Source: Eubacterium sp. (GTDB lineage Bacteria; Bacillota; Clostridia; Lachnospirales; Lachnospiraceae). From it: a stretch of 64,000 nucleotides of DNA. Position numbers and translations under genes: made by a program. The first letter of the stretch is position 1. The number at the start of each line of letters is the position of its first letter. Shown one piece after another: positions 35,113 through 43,190 of this stretch. The stretch covers positions 1 through 64,000 of the forward strand of contig JAILGP010000215.1 in NCBI GenBank assembly GCA_024696635.1. Direction: 5' to 3'. Under the pieces are notes generated by a model. The model saw only the letters and a list, made by a program, of their open reading frames with translations. It made no database searches and was not told the DNA's origin.

Positions 35113-36342
35113 ATGAAGAAAAAGTTTTCTAAGTTTTTAGCTTTTGCACTTACAGGAGCTATGATGACTGCAGCATTTACAGGATGTGGAGCTTCAGGTG
35201 GCGACACGGATACAGCTGATACAAGTGCTGATACAGCTGCAGAAGCAGAAACAGAAGCTGAAGCAGAAACAGAAGCAGAGGACACAGCGGATGAAGCAGC
35301 AGGAGGACAGAAGGTTGGTATCGCAATGCCTACACAGTCTCTTGAAAGATGGAACAGAGATGGTTCTTATCTTAAAGAGCAGTTTGAAGGAAAAGGCTAC
35401 GAAGTAGAGCTTACCTATTCTGACAACAAGATTGATCAGCAGGTTAAGGATATCGAAGGTCTTATAGCTGACGAAGTTGATCTTCTGGTAGTTGCAGCTA
35501 TCGACGGTGAGTCCCTTTCACAGGTTCTTGCAGATGCTAAAGATGCAGATATTCCAGTTATATCCTATGACCGTCTTATCATGAACACAGATGCAGTTAG
35601 CTACTATGTATCATTTGATAATTACACAGTAGGAAAACTTCAGGGTGAATTCGTAGAGACAAAGCTTGATCTTGCAAATGCAGGAGATAAGACTTACAAC
35701 ATCGAGTTTACAGCAGGTGATCCTGCAGATAACAATGCAGGCTTCTTCTTTAACGGAGCTTATGATGTACTTAAGCCATATATCGATGCTGGAACACTTG
35801 TAGTTCCATCTGGACAGACACAGTTTGATCAGGTTGCTACAGCAGCTTGGGATACAGCAACAGCAATGGAAAGAATGCAGAACATTCTTGGTTCTTATTA
35901 CTCAGATGGTCAGCAGCTTGACGTAGCTCTTTGCTCAAATGACTCTACAGCACTTGGTGTTACACAGGCTATAGAAACAGACTACTCAGGAAGCAATTCA
36001 GTTGTAATCACAGGTCAGGACGGTGACGTTGCTAACCTTGCAAATATCGTAGATGGAAAGCAGACAATGACAGTTTATAAGGCAGTTGCTAACGAAGCAG
36101 TTGCAACACTTGATCTTGGTATCGCTCTTCTTAACGGAAAGACACCTGGAGAAGAACTTATTTCTGAATCTGGATGGTCATTCCAGTGTGCATATGATAC
36201 ATCATCATATGACAATGGAACAGGAATCATTCCTTCATACCTGCTTGTACCTACAGTAGTTACTGCTGATAATATTCAGTCAGAACTCGTTGACACAGGA
36301 TATTACACACTTGATGATAATGGATATCCACAGGCTAAATAA
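35113..36342 (+). CDS. chvE: ChvE-like multiple-monosaccharide-binding lipoprotein
   Basis: Receptor of a type CUT2 importer for aldoses. The lipobox is in MMTAAFTGCGASGG (Cys near residue 25), followed by an Ala/Glu/Thr-rich spacer (about 32-65) and the sugar-binding domain (GIAMPTQSLERWNRDGSYLK, VDLLVVAAIDGESLSQVLAD, ALCSNDSTALGVTQAIE, GQDGDVANLANIVDGKQTMT). ChvE from Agrobacterium is the best-known relative. The ribosome site is GGGAGG. mmsA and mmsB follow after a strong hairpin. Base use is richer in optimal codons than in the sensor genes, which suggests high expression. Confidence 0.92.
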   Translation: MKKKFSKFLAFALTGAMMTAAFTGCGASGGDTDTADTSADTAAEAETEAEAETEAEDTADEAAGGQKVGIAMPTQSLERWNRDGSYLKEQFEGKGYEVELTYSDNKIDQQVKDIEGLIADEVDLLVVAAIDGESLSQVLADAKDADIPVISYDRLIMNTDAVSYYVSFDNYTVGKLQGEFVETKLDLANAGDKTYNIEFTAGDPADNNAGFFFNGAYDVLKPYIDAGTLVVPSGQTQFDQVATAAWDTATAMERMQNILGSYYSDGQQLDVALCSNDSTALGVTQAIETDYSGSNSVVITGQDGDVANLANIVDGKQTMTVYKAVANEAVATLDLGIALLNGKTPGEELISESGWSFQCAYDTSSYDNGTGIIPSYLLVPTVVTADNIQSELVDTGYYTLDDNGYPQAK

Positions 36343-36391
36343 TTAAAGAAAAAGAATTAAGCCAAATAAATAACTTTTTCACACACCCATC

Positions 36392-36434
36392 CTCATATAA
36401 AGGCGGGGGAGCAATCCCTCGCCTTTAATATGAG
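36392..36434 (+). promoter_or_regulatory. Intercistronic stem-loop between chvE and mmsA
   Basis: AAAGGCGGGGGA pairs with TCCCTCGCCTTT around a GCAA loop, and the flanking CTCATAT/ATATGAG extends the stem to about 19 bp with one bulged base. No long T-run follows, so this is better read as an mRNA-stabilising or partial-attenuation element that keeps the binding protein in excess over the transporter. Confidence 0.7.
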
Positions 36435-36448
36435 CATACAAGGATTCG

Positions 36449-38014
36449 GTGTTTAGGGAGGTGAAAACTTTGTCAGATTATATTCTGGAAATGAATAACA
36501 TTACAAAATTATACCCAGGTGTTAAAGCTTTAGATGACGTAAATCTCAAAGTTACCAAAGGTGAGATACATGCACTTGTTGGTGAAAACGGTGCTGGTAA
36601 GAGTACACTGATGAACGTTCTATCAGGAACTATACCTCATGGACAATATACCGGTCAGATTAAATTTAATGGGGACGAGTGTACATTTTCAAACATTAAA
36701 GATTCTGAAGAAAAAGGAATCGTTATCATTCACCAGGAACTGGCTCTTATACCGGAGCTTACTATTGCAGAAAATATGTTTCTGGGAAATGAAAGAGCTA
36801 ATAAGGCCGGAAAAATCGACTGGGCTAAAACCTATAGTGAAGCTCAGAAACAGATGGAGAGAGTCGGTCTTAAAGAAAGATCCGATGTCCTTATTAAGGA
36901 TATTGGTACAGGCAAACAGCAGCTTGTTGAAATCGCAAAGGCTTTATCTAAGAACGTAAAACTTCTTATTCTTGATGAGCCTACATCTTCTCTAAATGAG
37001 GAAGATTCCAAGATGCTGCTGGATATGCTTTTGGGATTTAAGGAGGAAGGCCTTACTTCCATTATAATAACTCATAAGCTCAATGAGGTTGCTTACTGTG
37101 CTGATAATATTACAGTACTTAGAGATGGTGCCACTATAGAAACCATGTCTAATGAAAATCATGATATTGATGAGGAAAGAATCATCAAAGGAATGGTTGG
37201 TAGAGAGCTTACAAACAGATTCCCGGAGAGAGAACATCATATTAGTGATGAGGTTCTTTTTGAGGTCAAGGACTGGACTGTATATCATCCTGTATATACA
37301 GAAAAGTGCGTTGACGACAAGGTAAGTTTCAAGGTTCACAAGGGTGAGATTGTAGGGTTCTCCGGTTTGCAGGGGGCTGGAAGAACCGAACTTGCCATGT
37401 CTCTTTTTGGTAAGAGTTATGGGTCTAGAATTTCTGGACAAGAATTTATAAATGGCAAGGAAGTGCATCTGAAGAATGCGAAGGATGCAATTGACCACGG
37501 ACTTGCCTATGCTACTGAGGATAGAAAGGTTAATGGACTTATTCTTTCGGATACCATAGCACGTAATACTACTATGGCTAAGCTTTCCAAGGTAAGCAAA
37601 AGAGGTGTTTTAAATGTACAGGAAGAGAACAAGGCGGCCGAAGAGTATGTTGAGGCAATGAACACCAAGACTCCTAGCATTCAGCAGAATGTTGGTAATC
37701 TTTCAGGTGGAAATCAGCAAAAGGTACTTCTTTCCAAATGGATGTTTGCTGAACCTGATGTTCTTATTCTGGATGAACCTTCACGTGGTATAGACGTTGG
37801 TGCCAAGTATGAAATCTACTGTATCATGAATGATATGGTTAAACAGGGTAAGGCGGTGGTTATGATATCATCTGAGCTTCCTGAACTGCTTGGCATGTGC
37901 GACCGAATTTACGTCATGAACGAAGGTAAAATGGTTGCAGAATTCAGCTCCGAGGAGGCAACTCAGGAGAAGATTATGAGTGCTATCCTTTCTGCTGATA
38001 AAAAGGAAGGATAA
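36449..38014 (+). CDS. mmsA: Monosaccharide ABC transporter ATPase MmsA
   Basis: A CUT2-type double ATPase (like XylG, AraG, GguA). The first Walker A is GENGAGKST near residue 40; signature sequences GTGKQQL and LSGGNQQK and Walker B motifs [12 protein letters not shown] and [14 protein letters not shown] are present in the two halves. As usual in this family the second Walker A is degenerate ([10 protein letters not shown]). The start used here lies at 36449; a possible internal start is TTG 36470 with a GGGAGGTG ribosome site, which would give a start at LSDYILEMN and may well be the real one. Confidence 0.9.
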   Translation: MFREVKTLSDYILEMNNITKLYPGVKALDDVNLKVTKGEIHALVGENGAGKSTLMNVLSGTIPHGQYTGQIKFNGDECTFSNIKDSEEKGIVIIHQELALIPELTIAENMFLGNERANKAGKIDWAKTYSEAQKQMERVGLKERSDVLIKDIGTGKQQLVEIAKALSKNVKLLILDEPTSSLNEEDSKMLLDMLLGFKEEGLTSIIITHKLNEVAYCADNITVLRDGATIETMSNENHDIDEERIIKGMVGRELTNRFPEREHHISDEVLFEVKDWTVYHPVYTEKCVDDKVSFKVHKGEIVGFSGLQGAGRTELAMSLFGKSYGSRISGQEFINGKEVHLKNAKDAIDHGLAYATEDRKVNGLILSDTIARNTTMAKLSKVSKRGVLNVQEENKAAEEYVEAMNTKTPSIQQNVGNLSGGNQQKVLLSKWMFAEPDVLILDEPSRGIDVGAKYEIYCIMNDMVKQGKAVVMISSELPELLGMCDRIYVMNEGKMVAEFSSEEATQEKIMSAILSADKKEG

Positions 38015-38032
38015 CTAAGGAGGATTATATAA

Positions 38033-39190
38033 ATGGACGTTAAACAATTTATTAAAAAATATACCATGGTAATTGCTCTGGTTGTTGTATTTGTATTCTT
38101 TGCAATACTTACAGAGGGACGTCTTCTCAATGCACAGAACGTTTCCAATCTGCTTTTGCAGAATGCATATGTGCTCATAATGGCTTGTGGTATGCTGCTC
38201 TGTATTCTTACAGGCGGTAACGTAGATCTTTCTGTTGGATCATCTCTTTGTCTCTCAGCAGCACTTTCAGCAAGAATGCTTCAGGCAGGACATTCAGCAA
38301 TTACGGCAATTCTTGTATCTATGGTAGTTGGTATTGTGATTGGTGTTTTTCAGGGCTATCTTATAGGTTATGTACATATTCCACCATTTATATGTACACT
38401 TGCAGGTATGTTCCTATATAGAGGTATTGCCAGAGTTGTACTTGATTCTAAGACAATCAGTGTATCAAATGAAGGTTTCCTGAATCTTTTCACATCTTAT
38501 ATAAGCTTTTCAGGTATTGACCAGCGTAAGCACTATGTATCAGCTCTTATAATAGGAATTGCAGTAGCAGTAATAGTTGCAGTAATTACTATTCTTAGAA
38601 GAATTAAGCAGCAGAAGGAAGGCTATAAGGTTGGTTCAGCTGTAGCTACTTATGCAAAGCTTGTTGTTATTGATGCTCTTATAATTGCTTATTCTTATAA
38701 GCTTATGCAGTACAAGGGTATTCCTGTAATGCTTATCTGGATACTTGCAATAGTACTTATTTTCTCATTCCTTACAAGCTCAACTGTATTTGGTCGTTAC
38801 TTCTATGCAGTTGGTGGTAATGAGAAGGCTACAAAGCTTTCAGGTATTGATCCTAGAAGAGTTTATTTTGTAGCATATTTCCTTATGAGTGTACTTGCTG
38901 CATTCTCAGGACTTCTTATGGTATCTCGTATCGGTTCTGTAGACGGTAACATGGGTAACTCCTATGAGATGGATGCTATCGCATCATGTTTCATCGGTGG
39001 TGCATCAGCTTATGGTGGTTCTGGTACAGTTCCTGGAATTATGATCGGTGCTATACTTCTTGGTGTTATTAACCAGGGTATGTCAATTTATGGTCTGTCA
39101 GATATGTGGCAGTATGTTGTAAAGGGCGCCGTACTTCTTATAGCCGTTGTATTCGACGTAGTATCAAATCATAAGACAGGAAAATCTTGA
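38033..39190 (+). CDS. mmsB: Monosaccharide ABC transporter permease MmsB
   Basis: CUT2 membrane subunit with about ten hydrophobic segments. TGGNVDLSVGSSLCLSAALS and AYGGSGTVPGIMIGAILLGV are family landmarks. At 385 residues it is longer than RbsC (about 320), because of an inserted pair of segments typical of the XylH/MmsB group. The ribosome site is AAGGAGG, 19 bases after the mmsA stop. It completes the ChvE-MmsA-MmsB importer. Confidence 0.92.
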   Translation: MDVKQFIKKYTMVIALVVVFVFFAILTEGRLLNAQNVSNLLLQNAYVLIMACGMLLCILTGGNVDLSVGSSLCLSAALSARMLQAGHSAITAILVSMVVGIVIGVFQGYLIGYVHIPPFICTLAGMFLYRGIARVVLDSKTISVSNEGFLNLFTSYISFSGIDQRKHYVSALIIGIAVAVIVAVITILRRIKQQKEGYKVGSAVATYAKLVVIDALIIAYSYKLMQYKGIPVMLIWILAIVLIFSFLTSSTVFGRYFYAVGGNEKATKLSGIDPRRVYFVAYFLMSVLAAFSGLLMVSRIGSVDGNMGNSYEMDAIASCFIGGASAYGGSGTVPGIMIGAILLGVINQGMSIYGLSDMWQYVVKGAVLLIAVVFDVVSNHKTGKS

Positions 39191-39278
39191 TAAAAATATA
39201 GTAATAGAACTAAATTGTTGGGCCTTAATATTCTCCTAAAATATATAAATTCCAATAAAAAATTCCTTATAAAATCTA

Positions 39279-39307
39279 TTGACAAGCGAGTGATGGTATG
39301 GTATCAT
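39279..39307 (+). promoter_or_regulatory. Promoter of rplJL
   Basis: A consensus -35 TTGACA at 39279-39284, a 17-bp spacer and TATCAT at 39302-39307. Transcription would start near 39314 and begin the L10 leader. Confidence 0.8.
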
Positions 39308-39313
39308 ATCGAA

Positions 39314-39407
39314 CTGATGAGCTGCCGTAGACAGCAGGTGTCGAGTGACGTAACACCGATTAGGTTACCTGCCGAGGAAGTCCCTAGTTATATTACTATG
39401 ACTTTAT
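39314..39407 (+). ncRNA. Ribosomal protein L10 leader (autoregulatory mRNA element)
   Basis: GCTGCCGTAGACAGCAGGTG and the later TTACCTGCCGAGGA are the hallmark conserved segments of the L10 leader, which folds like the L10-binding site of 23S rRNA. Excess L10 (with L12) binds it and lowers rplJL expression. A terminator hairpin follows directly, so control is probably by transcription attenuation. The assignment is by recognition of the conserved core. Confidence 0.85.
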
Positions 39408-39442
39408 ACCTCTGTTCGGATCTCACGGACAGAGGTTTTTTT
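39408..39442 (+). terminator. Attenuator terminator in the rplJ leader
   Basis: ACCTCTGT pairs with ACAGAGGT, with inner pairs TCG/CGG, followed by seven T residues. It lies between the L10 leader and rplJ and would stop transcription when L10 is in excess. Confidence 0.85.
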
Positions 39443-39478
39443 ATGCGTAGCCATTAATCTACAAGGAGGTAAGATGAA

Positions 39479-39970
39479 TTGGCAAAGATCGAACAAAAAC
39501 AGCCAGTAGTTCAGGAAATCAAAGATTATCTTGACGGGGCTAAATCTGTAGTGCTTGTTGACTATCTTGGTCTTACAGTTGAACAGGATACAAATCTTCG
39601 TAAAGCAGCAAGAGAAGCTGGAGTAATTTACAAGGTTTACAAGAATACTATGGTTAATCTTGCAGTCAAGGGAACTGAGTTTGAAGCTCTCACTAAGGAT
39701 CTTGAAGGTCCTACAGCAGTAGCTATTTCAAAGGAAGATTCAACAGCTCCTGCAAGAGTAGTTGCAAATTTTGCTAAGACTGCCAAGAAGCTCGAGCTTA
39801 AGAGCGGTGTCGTAGAAGGCGTATACTACGATGCAGACGGTATCAAGGTTATTGCAACAATACCATCAAGGGAAGAACTGCTTTCCAAATTCCTTGGAAG
39901 CATCAAATCACCTATTACCAATTTTGCTCGTGTTATCAATCAGGTTGCTGAGCAGAAGGCTGAGGCATAA
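39479..39970 (+). CDS. rplJ: 50S ribosomal protein L10
   Basis: Stalk base protein that anchors L7/L12 dimers to 23S rRNA. The N-terminal RNA-binding domain (VVLVDYLGLTVEQDTNLRKA, YKVYKNTMVNLA) and the C-terminal helix that binds L7/L12 are present; 163 residues is normal. The start is TTG 39479 behind AAGGAGGT (39463-39470); a nearby ATG at 39474 is out of frame. Usually rplK and rplA precede rplJ, but here sugar-transport genes do. Confidence 0.96.
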   Translation: MAKIEQKQPVVQEIKDYLDGAKSVVLVDYLGLTVEQDTNLRKAAREAGVIYKVYKNTMVNLAVKGTEFEALTKDLEGPTAVAISKEDSTAPARVVANFAKTAKKLELKSGVVEGVYYDADGIKVIATIPSREELLSKFLGSIKSPITNFARVINQVAEQKAEA

Positions 39971-40073
39971 GTTCCTCAAAACTTTTAGTAAAGGGCTATT
40001 AATAATAGAAGGCTGTTAGAGCCTGAGGCCCAAATAATGTTTATTTAAATTTATAAAATGGAGGATATTCGAA

Positions 40074-40442
40074 ATGACAGTAGAAGAAATCGTAGCTGCT
40101 ATAGACGAGCTTACAGTACTTGAGCTCAATGATCTTGTAAAGGCAGTAGAAGAGAAGTATGGTGTTTCTGCAGCAGCAGGCGTTGTAGTTGCAGCAGCAG
40201 GTGGAGCTGACGCAGGTGGAGTTGAAGAGAAGGATGAGTTCGATGTAGAGCTTACAGAGTTTGGTGCTAAGAAGCTTGATGTTATCAAGGTTGTTCGTGC
40301 TGAAATCGGTCTTGGACTTAAGGAAGCTAAGGAAGCTGTTGAAGGCGCTCCAAAGGTACTTAAGGAAGGCGTATCAAAGGCAGAGGCAGAAGCTCTTAAG
40401 GCTAAGCTTGAGGAGGCTGGAGCCAAGGTTACTCTTAAATAA
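40074..40442 (+). CDS. rplL: 50S ribosomal protein L7/L12
   Basis: Multicopy stalk protein that recruits translation factors. The N-terminal dimerisation region ([20 protein letters not shown]), an Ala/Gly-rich hinge and the C-terminal factor-binding domain ([20 protein letters not shown]) are all present in 122 residues. The ribosome site is GGAGG. It follows rplJ after about 100 bases and ends in its own terminator. Confidence 0.97.
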   Translation: MTVEEIVAAIDELTVLELNDLVKAVEEKYGVSAAAGVVVAAAGGADAGGVEEKDEFDVELTEFGAKKLDVIKVVRAEIGLGLKEAKEAVEGAPKVLKEGVSKAEAEALKAKLEEAGAKVTLK

Positions 40443-40462
40443 TTACGTCTTGAAGATTATTA

Positions 40463-40503
40463 AAACCGTAGGCACTGGAAAAAAGGTGTCTGCGGTTTTT
40501 TGT
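40463..40503 (+). terminator. Rho-independent terminator after rplL
   Basis: AAACCGTAGGCAC pairs with GTGTCTGCGGTTT (13 bp, two G-U pairs) and a T-run follows. It separates rplJL from the secreted protein gene and rpoBC. Confidence 0.8.
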
Positions 40504-40522
40504 TGGGTTTGGGGGTAGAGAG

Positions 40523-42898
40523 ATGAAAAAAATAATTAAACTATCAGGGGTTGCTGCAGCTTTTTTTGTTACGGCTATTCTATTTTTAATATTTAGTAGT
40601 TTTACAGCTAGGGCAGATGGTGATATTGCCATTAATTCTGCAAACTTTCCGGATTATATATTCCGGGAAGTGGTGAAGACTTACGATACGGATAAAAACG
40701 GTTATTTATCCTTAGCAGAGAGAGAGTATGTAATTAATATACACTGTGAGAATCTGGGGGTAACAAGTGTAGAGGGTATTGAATACTTTCCTAATCTTCA
40801 GGGCTTATGGTGCCTGAATAATAACATTTCCGACTGGAATCTTACATCAAACAAAGAACTTGTTGGAATATGGTGCTCACATAATAGTTTTACAAGTCTT
40901 GATTTTACAGGCCTTGATAAGCTTGAATGGGTGTATTGCTATAATTGTGAGTTGACTTCTATTAATTTCGAAAACAATAAAAAGCTTGCCTATCTGGAGT
41001 GTAATGCAAACCCTTATCTTACTAAGCTTGACTTAAGAAATAATACAGATCTTGAAAATCTTTTTTGTAGTGAATGCGGGCTTACGGAACTTGATCTTAG
41101 TAATAATACAAAGCTCTGTGAATTGGATGCTTTTAAAAATAATCTTACTACATTGAAATTACCTAATACTACTAATCTTAAAAGACTTGATATATGGGAT
41201 AATGAAAAGCTGGGAGATGTAGATATCAGTAATCTGTCAGGTCTTGAGTTCTATAACTGTGCCAATAATAATGTAACTAAACTGGATATGAGTGGTAATC
41301 CTCAGCTCCAGCTTCTAATATGTGGATACAATGAAAGTCTTACATATCTTAATGTATCTAACAATCCAAGACTTGCAGACCTTAGATTGGAGTGCGACTA
41401 TAATCTTACTTCACTTGACATATCTAATAATCCGCAGCTTTATAATCTATATGCCTTTGGAGCAGGGGCCCTTCCTTCAGTAGATATCAGCAATAATCCT
41501 TATCTGATAAAGACTTATAATGAGGGCAGATACCAGGATGAACCTCAGCTGGGTTTTGTTCATTCATACACTATTGAATTTGGAGGAAGTGAGGAGTACT
41601 TCGAAGACCTTACTCATTGCTTGGTAGTAGATAATGGGAAAAGAGTTATTTCTACAGGCAAAAATCCAAGAATAGTACCTGAATGTTACATAGATACAAA
41701 TGATGGCCATTCTGGTTCAGAAACTTTTGCTACCAGAGGTCAGGCTATACAGCTTCTTTGGGAGAAGGCTGGAAAACCTTCGGTAGGTGGTTCTTCGAGA
41801 TTCACTGATGTGGCTGGTTCACCATATGCTGCTGCTATCAGGTGGGGTGAGTCATACAATATATGCTTCGGCTATCCATATATTTGTGCTGATACCTTCT
41901 GCCCTGATGAGTTAATAAGCAGGGAAGACTTTGCGCTAATGTCTCATAGACTTGCTCTTTTTATGGGGCTGGGCTCTGCCTTTGATTACGGAAGAACAGA
42001 TTGGTTTAATGATTTCTTTGATATAGATTATTATGGCTGGGGAGCATTTACATGGGCGGTTCAGTTTGAAGTACTTAAGGTAAATGGCAACAATTGTTAT
42101 CCTCATGGAAGAATGACAATAGATGAACTAGGTGCCAGTGCTACAAAGATATTTAATCTGGATGAGGCAGCATCTTACTCAGCAAGGGTAAATGGAAATG
42201 GAACAGATGATGTAGGTCAGGAATGTGTTCCTTATTATTCTGCAACAGAAGATCCGGTTACATCTACATCTGGAGATAATGATTCTCAGACGGTAAATCC
42301 GACATCTGGAAACAATAACTCTCAGACAGTAGATCCGGTTACATCTACATCTGGAGATAATGATTCTCAGACGGTAAATCCGACATCTGGAAACAATAAC
42401 TCTCAGACGGTAGATCCTGTTTCTGGTAATAGTCAGTCATCAGGTTCTGCTTCTAATGAGAAGCCTTCAAATGAATGGAAGGATGGAAGATGGTATAATG
42501 CTGATGGCAGTCAGACCTATGAGCCAACTTTGGAGTGGAAGTTAAATTCTCAGGGCTGGTGGGTAGAAGACAGTTCGGGTTGGTACCCTGTATCCCAGTG
42601 GCAGAAGATTGATGGAAAGTGGTACTACTTCCTGTCGAGCGGCTATATGGATTATTCGGAATATCGTGAGGGATATTGGCTGGGCTCTGATGGAGCGTTT
42701 AATGAGGATTATTCCGGTGGACATTGGAGGAGTAACAATCAGGGATGGTGGTTTGAAGATGAATCTTGCTGGTATCCATCGTCTCAGTGGTTATGGATCA
42801 ATGGAAAATGCTATTACTTCGGTGGCGATGGTTATATGTACACAAGTAGATATGTAGATGGCTACTGGGTTGGTTCTGATGGAGCATATAGTGAATAA
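40523..42898 (+). CDS. Secreted leucine-rich-repeat protein with SLH-like and wall-binding repeats
   Basis: A signal peptide (cleavage near SFTARA, residue 33) precedes an EF-hand-like YDTDKNGYLSLAERE (about 52-68) and ten or so LRR units of about 21 residues (about 75-330, for example LTELDLSNNTKLCELDAFKN). A single S-layer-homology-like module lies at about 395-500 (RGQAIQLLWEKAGKP, SREDFALMSHRLALF), then a Ser/Asn/Thr-rich linker made of two exact 27-residue repeats. The end holds aromatic wall-binding repeats (SQGWWVEDSSGWYPVSQW, KWYYF, GYW). This is a surface-bound protein, likely for adhesion or protein binding. It stands between rplL and rpoB, an unusual place; the genes around it are housekeeping. 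Confidence 0.85.
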   Translation: MKKIIKLSGVAAAFFVTAILFLIFSSFTARADGDIAINSANFPDYIFREVVKTYDTDKNGYLSLAEREYVINIHCENLGVTSVEGIEYFPNLQGLWCLNNNISDWNLTSNKELVGIWCSHNSFTSLDFTGLDKLEWVYCYNCELTSINFENNKKLAYLECNANPYLTKLDLRNNTDLENLFCSECGLTELDLSNNTKLCELDAFKNNLTTLKLPNTTNLKRLDIWDNEKLGDVDISNLSGLEFYNCANNNVTKLDMSGNPQLQLLICGYNESLTYLNVSNNPRLADLRLECDYNLTSLDISNNPQLYNLYAFGAGALPSVDISNNPYLIKTYNEGRYQDEPQLGFVHSYTIEFGGSEEYFEDLTHCLVVDNGKRVISTGKNPRIVPECYIDTNDGHSGSETFATRGQAIQLLWEKAGKPSVGGSSRFTDVAGSPYAAAIRWGESYNICFGYPYICADTFCPDELISREDFALMSHRLALFMGLGSAFDYGRTDWFNDFFDIDYYGWGAFTWAVQFEVLKVNGNNCYPHGRMTIDELGASATKIFNLDEAASYSARVNGNGTDDVGQECVPYYSATEDPVTSTSGDNDSQTVNPTSGNNNSQTVDPVTSTSGDNDSQTVNPTSGNNNSQTVDPVSGNSQSSGSASNEKPSNEWKDGRWYNADGSQTYEPTLEWKLNSQGWWVEDSSGWYPVSQWQKIDGKWYYFLSSGYMDYSEYREGYWLGSDGAFNEDYSGGHWRSNNQGWWFEDESCWYPSSQWLWINGKCYYFGGDGYMYTSRYVDGYWVGSDGAYSE
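42251..42412 (+). repeat. Two tandem 81-bp units encoding the linker of the LRR protein
   Basis: Units start at 42251 and 42332 and differ by about one base over 81 bp; a third partial copy starts at 42413. Each encodes 27 residues (DPVTSTSGDNDSQTVNPTSG...). The near identity indicates a recent duplication or active slippage. Confidence 0.85.
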
Positions 42899-42940
42899 AA
42901 ATTATTAAACTCAAAGAAATTACTAAAAATGATTGCATTT

Positions 42941-42972
42941 ACAGGGGTGGTTTTTACTGCCTCTGTTTTCTT
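42941..42972 (+). terminator. Probable terminator after the LRR protein gene
   Basis: ACAGGGG (42941-42947) pairs with CCTCTGT (42960-42966) with one G-U, followed by a T-rich stretch. The loop is 12 bases. Confidence 0.5.
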
Positions 42973-43031
42973 TTGGCTTTCCTCCTGCATTGGTAATAAT
43001 GAATAAAAAATAAAAAATATTAAATAGCCTC

Positions 43032-43060
43032 TTGACATGACTTTTGAATCATGTTAGAGT
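43032..43060 (+). promoter_or_regulatory. Promoter of rpoBC, with a palindrome in the spacer
   Basis: TTGACA at 43032-43037, a 17-bp spacer and TAGAGT at 43055-43060. ACATGA-N8-TCATGT (about 43035-43054) sits between the two boxes. A leader of about 120 bases precedes rpoB. Confidence 0.7.
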
Positions 43061-43190
43061 TGTAAATTGTCATTATAGCTTAAATTGGTGGCTTATGCTT
43101 ATTTATGTCTTTTTATAAGCTTCAAATTAGCTGAAACTGGCAATGTTAATCTATAAATTGATAATCTAAGCGAAAGGTGAAATACGTCAC

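Noticed and set aside
39215-39457. Small open frame of 80 codons before rplJ
   Set aside because: It covers the rplJ promoter, the L10 leader and the attenuator, and has no ribosome site.
40016-40426. Minus-strand open frame opposite rplL
   Set aside because: An Ala/Ser-rich shadow caused by the Ala-rich coding strand of L7/L12.
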